From assembly GCF_013112225.1 (NCBI RefSeq), contig NZ_JABFHI010000008.1, forward strand, positions 1 through 64,000: a DNA stretch of 64,000 nucleotides, in the 5' to 3' direction. This stretch comes from Vreelandella azerica. GTDB taxonomy: Bacteria; Pseudomonadota; Gammaproteobacteria; Pseudomonadales; Halomonadaceae. A program made the position numbers and the translations under genes. Positions 22,421 through 31,956 of this stretch are shown in pieces (within the stretch, counting starts at the first letter, position 1; every line of letters starts with the position of its first letter). Under the pieces are notes generated by a model that was not told the DNA's origin, searched no databases, and saw only the letters and a list, made by a program, of their open reading frames with translations.

Positions 22421-23654
22421 ATGGATCTCAAGCTTAAACAGTGCATCAATATCTTGCTGCTGTGTTTTCTCATAGTATGGCCTGTTGTTGATACGGTGAA
22501 TGGTTATTTTTACTACCATAACGTGACAATACCGAGCATTTCCGCACCCTACAAAGCACTAGGCTTTATTGGGCTGATGGTCGCGTTGTTGATTTATCAT
22601 GTAAGGCTGTTTATATACGCGCTTTTATGCGCTCTATTGATCACCTTGTGTCTTTTCTACCAGGTGTTTATTTATGGACATGCCGTCGAGAGCATCACAT
22701 GGGCTGTGAGGGGGCTGCTGACTCTAGCGCTGTTGTTTTATTTGATAGGCGAAGCTAAACATCCAAGCGATTTTTGGAATAATCGAAAAATTGCGTGGCT
22801 GATGTTTTTTTACTTTTTCATCATGTCGATGAACGTTACGCTAGGTGTGTTTGGTGTGGGAGAGTCTCAATATGCCGGGGAATTGGCGGTAAAGGCTTCA
22901 TTATCGCAGGTAATGAAATGAGCTACCTCATGCTTGCTTCCGCCAGCATTGTGTTACTTCGGTTTGCGGAGACAAAAAGCGCTTGGTTACTAGCTGGTGT
23001 GTTTGGTGTGTTTCTGCTGTTTTTCCTAATGAAAGCCACTAAAGTGGCAATGTTAGGTATCTGTCTAATATTCGTATTTTCTCTTATACATAACGGTTAC
23101 TTTAAAATCAGGCGCATCCCTGCTGTATATACGTTGGGTTTGATAGGCATGGCGGCGGTCATCGTACTTGGCTATCAGTTCATACAGGCGACTGGGTTAC
23201 TTGACCGGATGCTTTTCCTACAGCAACTACACGGTGGTTTTTGGGGGCACTACTCAGTGGTCGTCTCTCTTTTCTCAATGAAGCGATTGATCTTGTGATC
23301 GTGCCTTTTGGATTCATGGATGTGTTGTTTGGAGTGGGGGTAGATCAGCTGCTCAGTATTCGAGGGTCTCTGGTCGAAATAGATATTGTCGATGTGTTTA
23401 TCACTTTTGGCGTGCTGGGCGGCGTGTTCTTTTATTTGCCCTGGCTGCTAAGAGCCATTTGGGCAGTTCAACTGTTACAGCATCAGCCACGATACGGGAT
23501 TAGTTTTTTGCTGCTGATTTTTACCGTCTTAGGAGTGAGCGTGGCAGCAGGGCATGTGGTGAATTCAGGTATCGCTTCGAGCGCTACCGCATTGTTGGTG
23601 GGGTACCTCTATAAACTAAAATATGATCAGCTGACATTCAGGGAGGAAGTATGA
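22421..23654 (+). CDS. Wzy-like O-antigen/exopolysaccharide polymerase (two frame breaks)
   Basis: A polytopic membrane protein expected to join repeat units on the periplasmic side. ATG 22421 follows GGAGG with five-base spacing. Reconstructed length is 411 residues with about ten hydrophobic helices and the central segment GGIGGKGFIIAGNEMSYLM that recalls polymerase loops. Frame breaks lie at the G run 22877-22880 and the T run 23238-23242; one base restores each. The 3' end overlaps the next gene by four bases (ATGA). Polymerases diverge strongly, so the call rests on topology, motif and context with Wzz, flippase and glycosyltransferases. Confidence 0.7.
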
Positions 23655-24111
23655 AAATTCTGTTAGTGGGATCTTTCGGAGGTCACTTCATACAGCTACA
23701 GCGGCTTTATGGGCAAATAGCAGAGAGTGTCGATCACGACAACGTCTCGTTTACCTTTGCTAGCACTGAGCAGGGCTTAATAGTAAACGGAACCCCTGCC
23801 CTTTTTGCCCCAATGTACACCGTGGAAGTCGCATAAAGGACCTGATCTCTGCTGTCCGTAAGACGTATGCCGTGTTGAAAATTGCTAAGCCAGATGCCGT
23901 CATTTCTACAGGCGCGCTGCCTGGCTTGCTACTCTGCTTTATCGCTAAGCTTATGGGCAAACAAGTGATCTGGGTCGATAGCATGGCCAACTACCAGCAG
24001 CTCTCCTTTTCTGGAAAGATAGCGCGGCTTTTTTGCGATATCTGTCTCACCCAGTGGGAGCATTTAGCTGCTAATGACAAGCGCGTCAGCTACTGGGGGA
24101 AAGTCCTATGA
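23651..24111 (+). CDS. Alg14/PssD-like glycosyltransferase membrane subunit (one frame break)
   Basis: Members of this family anchor the catalytic partner to the membrane, as Alg14 does for Alg13, and as PssD does for PssE in bacteria. The N terminus KILLVGSFGGHFIQLQRL has the glycine loop with the GGH pattern; later ISTGALPGLLLCFIAKLMGKQVIWVDSMA is typical. Frame is lost between about 23790 and 23840, and one added base yields 153 residues. It overlaps the polymerase (ATGA) and the next gene (ATGA), so all three are translationally coupled. Confidence 0.8.
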
Positions 24112-24614
24112 TTTTTATCACTGTGGGCACCCAGTTGCCGTTTGACCGCTTGTTGGAAACCTTTGCAGAATGGCACGATAGCCGTGGCTACGAAGGAGAG
24201 GTAGTCGCACAGGTAGGTGAAAGTAGTGAGTTTACCCACCCAGATATGAACGTATTCAAAACGCTCTCCAGTGACGAATATTACAAATGGTTTTGCCAAG
24301 CCCAAGGTATTTTTTCGCATGCAGGAATGGGCAGTATTTTATCGTGCCTAGATCATGGTAAGCGAGGCGTGTTTTTACCGCGCCAATACGCGTTAGCCGA
24401 ACACCGTAATGATCATCAGCTGGATACCGCCAAGGCCTTTACGGGCCGGTTCCCAATACTCTCGTTTTGCTCAGATAAGCAGGCATTTTTTACCGCGCTT
24501 GATGAACTGATAAACCCTAATGCGGCCTACCAGCTTCCAGGCCAGGAAAGCCAAGATAATGAACTGGGGCGTCATATTGCTGAGCATCTTGGTATTAAGG
24601 GCCGCAAGCCATGA
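24108..24614 (+). CDS. Alg13/PssE-like glycosyltransferase catalytic subunit
   Basis: The catalytic half of a two-part GT28-type transferase; with the upstream Alg14-like protein it probably adds a hexose or hexuronic acid to the growing lipid-linked repeat unit. It starts MIFITVGTQLPFDRLLET, the family hallmark, and has FSHAGMGSILSCLDHGKRGVFLPR, the nucleotide-sugar binding loop, then AEHRNDHQ. It is 168 residues, whole, and overlaps genes on both sides by four bases. Confidence 0.87.
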   Translation: MIFITVGTQLPFDRLLETFAEWHDSRGYEGEVVAQVGESSEFTHPDMNVFKTLSSDEYYKWFCQAQGIFSHAGMGSILSCLDHGKRGVFLPRQYALAEHRNDHQLDTAKAFTGRFPILSFCSDKQAFFTALDELINPNAAYQLPGQESQDNELGRHIAEHLGIKGRKP

Positions 24615-25699
24615 AACAGCTGCTTTTATGGACCAACCTTTACCCTACAAAGAAAGCTCCCCACTACGGCACCTTTGTAAAATCGACTGAGCAAGCCTGG
24701 CGTCAGGCGCTGGGCAACGAAAACGTTCAGCTTGTCGCGATTCGTGAAAAGCCTACCGGCAAATTCAGCAAGATTAGGCTATATGTGGGTTTGCTTACCC
24801 GGTGCGCCCGTTCGTTACGCAATAAACCCGCAGGAACTCTGTTGGAAGTTCACTACCCGGTATATTTTTTGCCATTGCTGTATTTGCTATCACTCGTTAA
24901 GCCCAAACATTTTTATTTGGTGCTTCGCTTTCATGGTACCGATCTCGTACAAATCACGAGTTCTCGGCTATTTCGTTCTTGTTTTCATCGGTTAAAGTAT
25001 AATATAGATCTGTGTGTGGCACCCTCAGAACATTTTCGCCACCAGATCAGCACACATTTGGACTTTTCCTTATCACGCATTGTTAAAGTGTACCCTGATA
25101 GCGTAGGGGAACACTTCGTGGCACAATCGAATGCTTCATCAGTGACGCAGTCGAACATGTTTACCGTAGGCTGCGTGTCACGCCTTGAGCCGGGTAAAAA
25201 CTGCCAATCGCTGCTGGAAGCATTTGCTAAGCTCGCTATCCCGAATAAGCGCTTAATTTTGGTTGGAGAGGGTTCTCAGCGAACTGCGCTGGAAAGGGCA
25301 GCAGAACAATTAGGTATTGCATCCTCAACTACATTCACTGGGGCGCTTCCTAGAGAACAGTTGCCAACCGTTTTGACGGATTTCTCCGTGTTTGTATTTC
25401 CATCGGTAAGCGAGAGCTTCGGTTTGGTCGCTGTAGAGGCCCTGGCCTGCGGGATTCCCGTAATTGCGAACGCAAAGCTGCATGCATCGAAGGAGTATAT
25501 TCAAGAGGGCAAGAACGGCTTCTTTTATGAGGATGGCGTAGAGGGCTTAGTCGCAGCAATCGAAGCGTTTTATGCCCAGCCTGAAGATATACGCGCTTTT
25601 CTCAGTGAGCAGGCGAGCAAGGTGCGCCAACAATTTAGTGACCAGCAAGTATTCTCCCAGGGGGTGAATACTATTTTGAGAAAGCAGCAAAGCGATTGA
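24611..25699 (+). CDS. Family 4 glycosyltransferase
   Basis: A 362-residue GT-B enzyme, intact. The N-terminal part has WTNLYPTKKAPHYGTFV, and the donor half contains GCVSRLEPGKNCQSLLEAF, GEGSQRTALE and VFPSVSESFGLVAVEALACGIPVI with the E-x7-E pair. It would extend the repeat unit on its lipid carrier in the cytosol. It overlaps the preceding gene by ATGA. The sugar specificity cannot be read from sequence. Confidence 0.88.
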   Translation: MKQLLLWTNLYPTKKAPHYGTFVKSTEQAWRQALGNENVQLVAIREKPTGKFSKIRLYVGLLTRCARSLRNKPAGTLLEVHYPVYFLPLLYLLSLVKPKHFYLVLRFHGTDLVQITSSRLFRSCFHRLKYNIDLCVAPSEHFRHQISTHLDFSLSRIVKVYPDSVGEHFVAQSNASSVTQSNMFTVGCVSRLEPGKNCQSLLEAFAKLAIPNKRLILVGEGSQRTALERAAEQLGIASSTTFTGALPREQLPTVLTDFSVFVFPSVSESFGLVAVEALACGIPVIANAKLHASKEYIQEGKNGFFYEDGVEGLVAAIEAFYAQPEDIRAFLSEQASKVRQQFSDQQVFSQGVNTILRKQQSD

Positions 25700-26644
25700 A
25701 CATGTTGATGATTCGATGCATAAAGGAAGGCCGCAATGGGTAAGCCAAAAACTATGACGTTTTCGGAGCGTTTCCCACCACAGGTGGTATTTCCCTTTTT
25801 TGATGTACTTGCCATTTTTGCTGGCGGTTGGTTAGCGAACTGGGTGCGGTTCAGTTCGCTTCATCCCCACGAGCGCTATGTGCTCGCCCTTATTTGTATT
25901 GGCCTTCTGGTGCTAGTGATTAATAGCATGTCCGGTAGTTACCGCCGTTGGCGAATTACGCCGGTAGAGCAAATGTTGGGCAAGCTACTGTTAGTTTGGG
26001 CTGCAGTAGGGGTCGCTGCTGCATCGTTGATCTTTTCTCGCATTCCGCTGACCGCTATTCACGGTTATGGATTGGCTTAACTCTGGTGATATCGTTTTTA
26101 TTCGCAGGAGGTGCACGCATACTGGTGCAGCTTGGCTTAAAGCACGTGCGTTTACGGGGTGGAGCAAGGCGGCCTGTTTTCTTGATTGGCCCGGCCACCA
26201 ACGTACTCAGCGTTGCAGAAGGTATTCGCAGTGTCGCCTGGGAAGGGCACACCATCGCGGGTGTCGAACGTATTAAAGGTAAAGTTAGCGATGAGTGTAT
26301 CGAGCGTATTGTCCAGCGAATTAGCCGCTCTAAGGCACGCGAAGTTTGGATCTGCGTACCCTTTGAAATGGGTCAAACGGTTCGTGCTCTGTTTTATGCA
26401 CTCCGCAACCACACGGCAGAAGTACGCTTTATTCCCGCGTTTGAAGATATGCATTTACTTAACCACCGCATGAGTGAGGTGGCTGGACACTATGCTATAG
26501 ACCTAAGTGTGTCACCTATGAGCGGTATGTCTCGCTTTGTGAAGCGTAGCGAAGATATCATTATTGGCTCACTTATTGAAGTGGACCCCAAAATTTGGAC
26601 AGGTGCCTAAGCTATGATTCATCATCTCCACAAGGAGGAGAATC

Positions 26645-26928
26645 ATGAGCAAGAAACGCAAACAATACAGCGCATCATTCAAGTCCAAAGTCGCTCTGGC
26701 CGCCATCAAGGGCGACCAGACCACATCCGAAATTGCTGCTCGTTTTCAGATCCACCCCACCATGGTCAGCACCTGGAAGCGCGACTTGCTGGAGAACGCT
26801 ACCGACCTCTTCGAAGGCAAGAAGAAGGTCGGCAAGCAATCCGATGAGCCCAGCACAGACGAGCTGTACCGTGAGATTGGTCGACTGACGGTGGAACGCG
26901 ATTTTTGTCGCGCAAGCTCGATCAGTAA
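26645..26928 (+). CDS. IS3-family transposase OrfA (one frame break)
   Basis: OrfA supplies the DNA-binding helix-turn-helix (TTSEIAARFQIHPTMVSTWKRDLL) that recognises the element ends. The start ATG 26645 follows AAGGAGG. A T run at 26902-26906 is one base short; restored, the protein ends RDFLSRKLDQ at the TAA 26926-26928, 94 residues in all. The usual expression of the family is as an OrfA-OrfB fusion by -1 frameshifting. Confidence 0.85.
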
Positions 26929-26942
26929 GCCGCCAACAGCGG

Positions 26943-27776
26943 TTGGCAATGATCGAGCGTGGTCATCCCCAAATCAGTCTTTCACGCCAGTGCGAGCTGC
27001 TCAAGCTGAGCCGCTCATCGGTGTACTACGTCCCTCGTGAGCCATGTCAGGAGGATCTGGACCTGATGTATCTGATTGATCAGCAACACCTGGAAACGCC
27101 GTACTATGGCTCTCGCAAGATGCGTGCCCATTTGCAGCACCAGGGCTATCGGGTCAATCGGAAGCGGGTGCAGAGGCTGATGCGCACCATGGGCATTCAG
27201 GCGGTGTATCCACGCCCCAGAACCAGCATTCCGGGCGACGGGCACAAGGTTTATCCGTACCTGCTCAAAGGGCTGAAAATCGACCGCCCCAACCAGGTGT
27301 GGGCAACAGATATCAGCTATATTCCGCTGGCCCGGGGCTTCATGTATCTGGTCGCCATCATCGACTGGTACAGCCGCAAGGTGCTGTCCTGGCGGGTCTC
27401 CAACACCATGGACACAGACTTTTGTGTCGATGTCCTGGAGGAGGCTCTACAGCGCCATGGAGCGCCGGAGATCTTCAATACCGATCAGGGTGTCCAGTTC
27501 ACCAGTGAGGCCTTCACAAACGTTCTCAAAGATCATGGCATCCGGATCAGCATGGACGGCAAGGGCTGCTACCATGACAATATATTCGTGGAACGGCTCT
27601 GGCGCAGCGTCAAATACGAGTGTGTTTACCTTGCCGCTTTCGAGGATGGACAACACTTGAAGCAGGCGCTCCACCGGTACTTCTGGCATTACAATCAGAC
27701 CCGGTACCACCAAACCCTTGATTACCAAACGCCCGATGAGGTGTACTACGGGCAACCCATATCTCTGGCAGCCTGA
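26943..27776 (+). CDS. IS3-family transposase OrfB (integrase core)
   Basis: The catalytic half with the retroviral-integrase fold. DDE residues appear in VWATDISYIPLA, FNTDQGVQFTS and ERLWRSVKYECV; the IS3-specific N-terminal segment is YYGSRKMRAHLQHQGYRVNRKRVQRLM. The frame stays open upstream through the end of orfA, consistent with fusion by frameshifting. As a separate frame it starts TTG 26943 or ATG 26949. It is whole, so the element could still be active if the orfA break is a sequence error. Confidence 0.92.
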   Translation: MAMIERGHPQISLSRQCELLKLSRSSVYYVPREPCQEDLDLMYLIDQQHLETPYYGSRKMRAHLQHQGYRVNRKRVQRLMRTMGIQAVYPRPRTSIPGDGHKVYPYLLKGLKIDRPNQVWATDISYIPLARGFMYLVAIIDWYSRKVLSWRVSNTMDTDFCVDVLEEALQRHGAPEIFNTDQGVQFTSEAFTNVLKDHGIRISMDGKGCYHDNIFVERLWRSVKYECVYLAAFEDGQHLKQALHRYFWHYNQTRYHQTLDYQTPDEVYYGQPISLAA

Positions 27777-28467
27777 GTCAGGGAAACAACCGGATTATAG
27801 CTTAGGGATACCATCAGGTTGTCCAACTGATTGGGTCCACCTCATATTTCCATCATGATCCTACCGGTATGCTTAGCGATTGCGCTGACCATAAAGGTCA
27901 CCTCGCCAGGACCTATTCTATTCAAGCAGTACCGAGAAGGGTCGAATGGTCAGCGGTTTAGGGTCTATAAATTTCGTTCAATGCATGTTCACCAAGAAGA
28001 CAGGTAGCGTCACCCAGGCAAGCAAGCATGATCCCAGGATTACTCGCGTAGGGTCATTTTTGAGGCGGACTTCGTTAGATGAGCTGCCGCAATTCTACAA
28101 CGTACTCCAAGGTCGCATGTCTATTGTCGGCCCGCGCCCCCATGCTCTTGCGCATAATGAGCATTACAAAGAGCTAGTCGCGTCCTACATGCGCCGCCAT
28201 AAAGTTAAGCCAGGTATCACTGGCTGGGCGCAGGTCAATGGCCTGCGAGGAGAAACGGATACACTGCAAAAAATGCAGCGGCGGGTAGAGTATGACCTTT
28301 GGTACATCGACAATTGGTCGCTTTGGTTGGATTTAAAGATCATCGTTTTAACTGTATTCAAAGGCTTTATTAATAAAAACGCCTATTAATTCTTGGACAA
28401 CATTTAGTACTACAGCCGTAAATGAGTAAACTACTCTGCATGTGATTGATATACAGATAATCACGAG

Positions 28468-28676
28468 ATGCAGATGCAGGAATTGGATCTCCTCATTTCA
28501 GCATTGATGGAAAATCTGGCTTCTCGATTAGGCTCGCTCTTTCCTCGTTCAGAAACGCGGGATCGTGCTATTCGCTATATCAAGGGGTTGTTCAGCCAGT
28601 GCGAACGTAAAAATGGTTGGCATCTTGCCGAATGATTCGGAGACACAACACCCGATGGGACCCAATACCAATAGGC
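28468..28676 (+). pseudogene. IS701-like transposase N-terminal fragment
   Basis: The 300-base gap between the priming transferase and kdkA holds a relic. From ATG 28468 it reads RLGSLFPRSETRDRAIRYIKG then QCERKNGWHLAE, resembling the start of IS701-family transposases (ERKNGWQLAE). A TGA at 28633-28635 then cuts the frame, although the same frame continues as FGDTTPDGTQ, where the family has GD-x-TPDGVQ. No catalytic core is present. An inverted repeat lies at its 5' edge (28436-28447 with 28459-28473). Confidence 0.6.
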
Positions 28677-28691
28677 AAGCGTAGCTATCCG

Positions 28692-29449
28692 TCAATAAGC
28701 GTTGCGAATTTCTGCCATACAGAGATTAGCCTGATCGGGTAACAGCTTGGTAAGGGATCTCTCCAGCCGGTTCAGGTTAGCGTCTTGCCAAGAACCTGCC
28801 GCGCGCAGACGGCAGCGGTCCAGGTCGATCAGCCAGGGCTGGTGGTCCGTATCCATCAGGATATTGCGCGCGTTCAGGTCGACATGATCCAGGCCGTGAT
28901 CGTGGAAACGGCGAATCATCCGGCCCACGTCTCCCAGCCCCTCTTGGCGTTGCGCCCAGCTAATGGCGGGATGACATAGCCACTCTGCCAGGGCGCAGGC
29001 GCCTTTGATACGCTGGGTGATCAGGGCTGCGCGATAGGTCAGCCCGTGGCGAGTCACACAGGCGGCTATCGGGCGCGGTACGGGCAGACTGAGTTCAAAA
29101 AATGCGCATTCAGGCGCATTTCAGTAAAGGCACGGGTACGCTCCCGGCCTGTCCACAGATACTGGTCACGGTTTAGTTTAGCCATCAAGCCGCCACGCAG
29201 ATAGCGGCGTAGCACCCACTCCTGATGCCCGCCGGGGTTCGGCTGAATGAATAGACTGTTGCCACGCCCGGGAGCCTCGCCGGTTATCTGGCCAAGCCGC
29301 TGCCAGTAAGCAGCGGTAAACAATGCTGACTGAACTTGGTGTGACCCTGCTACGTCACATAAACTGTCCGCATCGTATAAAATCAGATTTTTTCCTGCTG
29401 GAGTGTCGCTAAGCGCATGAAGCCCTCTTTGCCTGCTCAACCCAATCAT
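28692..29449 (-). CDS. kdkA: 3-deoxy-D-manno-octulosonic acid (Kdo) kinase (one frame break)
   Basis: KdkA phosphorylates Kdo of the LPS inner core at O4. The family layout is seen: ILYDADSL near the N terminus, QPNPGGHQEWVLRRYLRGGLMAKL, and the kinase catalytic block FHDHGLDHVDLNARNILMD followed by LIDLDRCRLR. A run of six T on the minus strand (29097-29102) is one base short; restored, AHFFELSLPVPRPIAACVTRHG is continuous and length is 252 residues. ATG 29449 makes the gene overlap the divergent GT9 gene by 33 bases; a TTG three codons later is an alternative start. Confidence 0.88.
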
Positions 29450-30535
29450 ATTGCTATTCTGCGTTTATCGGCACTAGGCGATATCTGCAATCTTGTTCCG
29501 ACCGTCCGTGCTCTTCAGCGTCAGTGGCCTCAGGCGCGCATTACCTGGATTATTGGCAAGGCGGAGCACAGTTTACTGGCTGGGATGACAGGGGTCGAGT
29601 TTGTCGTCTATGACAAATCTACCGGCCTTGCCGGTATGCGCGCCTTGTGGCGTGAACTGTCAGATACCCGCTTTGATGTACTCTTGCATATGCAGCAGGC
29701 GATTCGTGCCAGTGTGCTGTCTCTAGGGTTAAAGGCAGGAGTGAGAATAGGGTACGACAAGGCGCGGGCCAAGGATTTTCAGCACTGGTTCACCCAGGTA
29801 CAGCTGGCGCCCAGGCAATCGCCCCACGTGCTGGAATCCTTTATGGACTTTGCCCGGCGGCTAGGCGTAGAAGATGACCGCCTGGAATGGCAACTGCCTG
29901 TGCCGCCACAGGCCTATGAAGAAGCGCGCAGAATCAGCGCTGAAAAGCCGTATCTGGTCATCAACCCATGTAGTAACCCACGCCTGCGTAATTTCCGTAA
30001 CTGGTCGGCGGAAGGCTATGCCAGTGTGATCGAGCATGTCTGGGTGCAGCATGGCCTGGTCAGCGTACTGACCGGTGGTGGCAGCGCTGGAGAAAAGGCC
30101 ATGGGCGCACGGATTGAAGCCCTTTGCCAGCCTGAAAGCGTGATCAACGGGATTGGCGCTACCTCGCTAAAGGGCTTGCTGGCGCTGATCGAGGGCGCAC
30201 GGGCAGCCATTGCCCCAGATACTGGCCCGGCTCATATGGCCAATGCGCTGGGCACACCGACACTCGGGCTCTACGCCACCACCAACCCTCAGCGGGCAGC
30301 GCCTTATCTATGGCGCGACTTTGCGGTGAATGCCTACCCAGAAGCGGTGCGTACTTATCTGCACAAAGATATCAGCGAGGTCAGCTGGGGACAGCGGGTA
30401 CGCCATCAGGATGCCATGAACCTGATCAAGGCAGATACCGTCATCGCCAAGCTTGATGCCTTGCTGGCGCATACCGAATACCGCAACGCCAGCACCCGCT
30501 CATCCAGTGTAAAAGGAATGTCTGATGAAAGTTGA
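29417..30535 (+). CDS. Family 9 glycosyltransferase, heptosyltransferase-like
   Basis: A GT9 enzyme of 372 residues with the heptosyltransferase I type N terminus [22 protein letters not shown] and the donor site [22 protein letters not shown] near residue 272. It probably adds a heptose of the LPS inner core and could be WaaC, but sequence alone does not separate it from other GT9 heptosyltransferases. It overlaps hldE by 11 bases, showing coupling to the enzyme that makes its donor. A kinase for the adjacent core sugar is divergent on the left. Confidence 0.88.
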   Translation: MKPSLPAQPNHIAILRLSALGDICNLVPTVRALQRQWPQARITWIIGKAEHSLLAGMTGVEFVVYDKSTGLAGMRALWRELSDTRFDVLLHMQQAIRASVLSLGLKAGVRIGYDKARAKDFQHWFTQVQLAPRQSPHVLESFMDFARRLGVEDDRLEWQLPVPPQAYEEARRISAEKPYLVINPCSNPRLRNFRNWSAEGYASVIEHVWVQHGLVSVLTGGGSAGEKAMGARIEALCQPESVINGIGATSLKGLLALIEGARAAIAPDTGPAHMANALGTPTLGLYATTNPQRAAPYLWRDFAVNAYPEAVRTYLHKDISEVSWGQRVRHQDAMNLIKADTVIAKLDALLAHTEYRNASTRSSSVKGMSDES

Positions 30536-31954
30536 CTTAACCGCCCTTGAGCGTGCCCGAGTTCTTGTCGTGGGGGATGTCATGCTGGATCGCTACTGGC
30601 ATGGCGGCACCTCGCGTATCTCGCCCGAGGCGCCAGTGCCTGTGGTGCGCGTGGAAGACGCCGACGACCGGCCAGGTGGGGCAGCCAACGTGGCGCTGAA
30701 CATTGCTGCCTTGGGAGCGCATGCAGCGCTCGCCGGGGTGGTGGGGCAGGATGATAATGCTGCGCTTTTGAAGGCACGCCTGGAAGCGTCTAATGTAAGT
30801 ACTCACTTTCAGTACAGTGGCCAGGTGCCAACGATCACCAAGCTGCGGGTGATGAGCCGGAATCAGCAGCTGCTGCGCTTGGATTTCGAACAGCCGCTGG
30901 GCCAAGTGGATACTCAACCACTGCTGGAGAGCACTCGGGCAGAGCTTGCGGAGTGTGACGTACTGATTCTGTCTGATTACGGCAAAGGCACCCTCAATCA
31001 GGTTGAAAAGTTGATCCAGCTGTCCAGGCAGGCGGGTAAACGCGTGCTGATTGACCCCAAGGGCCAGGATTTTCGCAAGTATCGCGGCGCCAGTCTGATC
31101 ACCCCTAATCTGGGCGAATTCGAGGCCGTTGTGGGCCGCTGTGATAACGATGAGCAGCTGGCTGAGCGCGGAGAAGCCTTGCGCGCTGAACTCGAACTGG
31201 AAGCCTTACTGATCACCCGCAGCGAGAAAGGCATGACCCTGATTCGTGAAGGCCATGCACCCCTGCATCTGGCCACGCGCGCTCAGGAAGTGTTCGACGT
31301 TACCGGTGCGGGAGATACCGTGATTGGGCTGATGGGGCTGGCCATTGCGGCGGGTTACGGCTTCCCCGAGGCCATGATGCTCGCCAACCTGGGTGCTGGT
31401 TTGGTGGTGGCCAAGCCGGGAACTGCAACACTGTCGATAGCCGAGCTGTACACGGCCCTGCATGGCGATAAGCTGGCTGAGTTCGGAGTGACCAACACCC
31501 TCACCCTGGCAGATGCCGTGAAAGCGGCGCAGGCGCGAGGGGAGCGCGTGGTGATGACCAATGGCTGCTTTGATATCCTGCACGCTGGGCATGTTGCCTA
31601 TCTTGAGCAGGCCAAGCGTCTGGGTGATCGCTTGATCGTAGCGGTGAACGACGATGCTTCCATTAGCCGTTTAAAAGGGCCGCTGCGGCCAATCAACCCG
31701 CTGGAACGCCGTATGCAGGTGTTGGCAGGGCTGGGTGCCGTCGATTGGGTGGTACCCTTTAGTGACGATACGCCAGCGGCCCTGATTGAAACCATTCTGC
31801 CGGATGTATTGGTCAAGGGTGGCGATTACCAGCCGGATGAGATTGCCGGGGAGCTGCCGTGCGCGCCAGAGGCGGAAAGGTCAAAGTATTGGGCTTTGAA
31901 GACGGTGTTTCCACCACGGCAATGATTGCCACCATACTGGATCGTGAAGGGTGA
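30525..31954 (+). CDS. hldE: Bifunctional heptose 7-phosphate kinase / heptose 1-phosphate adenylyltransferase (one frame break)
   Basis: HldE phosphorylates heptose 7-phosphate at C1 and, after GmhB acts, adenylates it to ADP-heptose. The N-terminal ribokinase-like domain has [20 protein letters not shown] and the catalytic DVTGAGDT near residue 262; the C-terminal cytidylyltransferase-like domain has [13 protein letters not shown] near residue 345. A G run at 31848-31851 is one base short; corrected, [26 protein letters not shown] is read and the gene ends at 31954 with 476 residues. It overlaps the GT9 gene upstream and leads into waaA. Confidence 0.95.
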
Positions 31955-31956
31955 GG

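Larger units (their letters stand above)
26577..27844 (+). mobile_element. IS3-family insertion sequence
   Basis: A 1268-bp element with terminal repeats TGAAGTGGACCC and TGAGGTGGACCC (right end read inward) and a TAT duplication at 26574-26576 and 27845-27847. It carries the orfA/orfB pair usual for IS3 and interrupts the priming transferase gene. Confidence 0.92.
25736..28389 (+). pseudogene. WcaJ-like polyprenyl-phosphate sugar-1-phosphate transferase, split by an IS3-family element
   Basis: This enzyme would start repeat-unit synthesis by moving a sugar phosphate (often glucose) to undecaprenyl phosphate. ATG 25736 follows AAGGAAGG. The N-terminal half has membrane helices and a CoA-binding-like domain; the catalytic part has SPGPILFKQYREG, YKFRSM, RRTSLDELPQFYNVLQGRMSIVGPRPH and KPGITGWAQVNG. 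The IS3 element at 26577-27844 interrupts it after IIIGSL; joining through one TAT gives IIIGSLISIMILPV in frame. Two small frame breaks (about 26040-26060 and 28000-28003) add to this. Reconstructed length is 460 residues, normal for the family. With the insertion, the priming activity should be lost unless a second copy exists. Confidence 0.88.
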
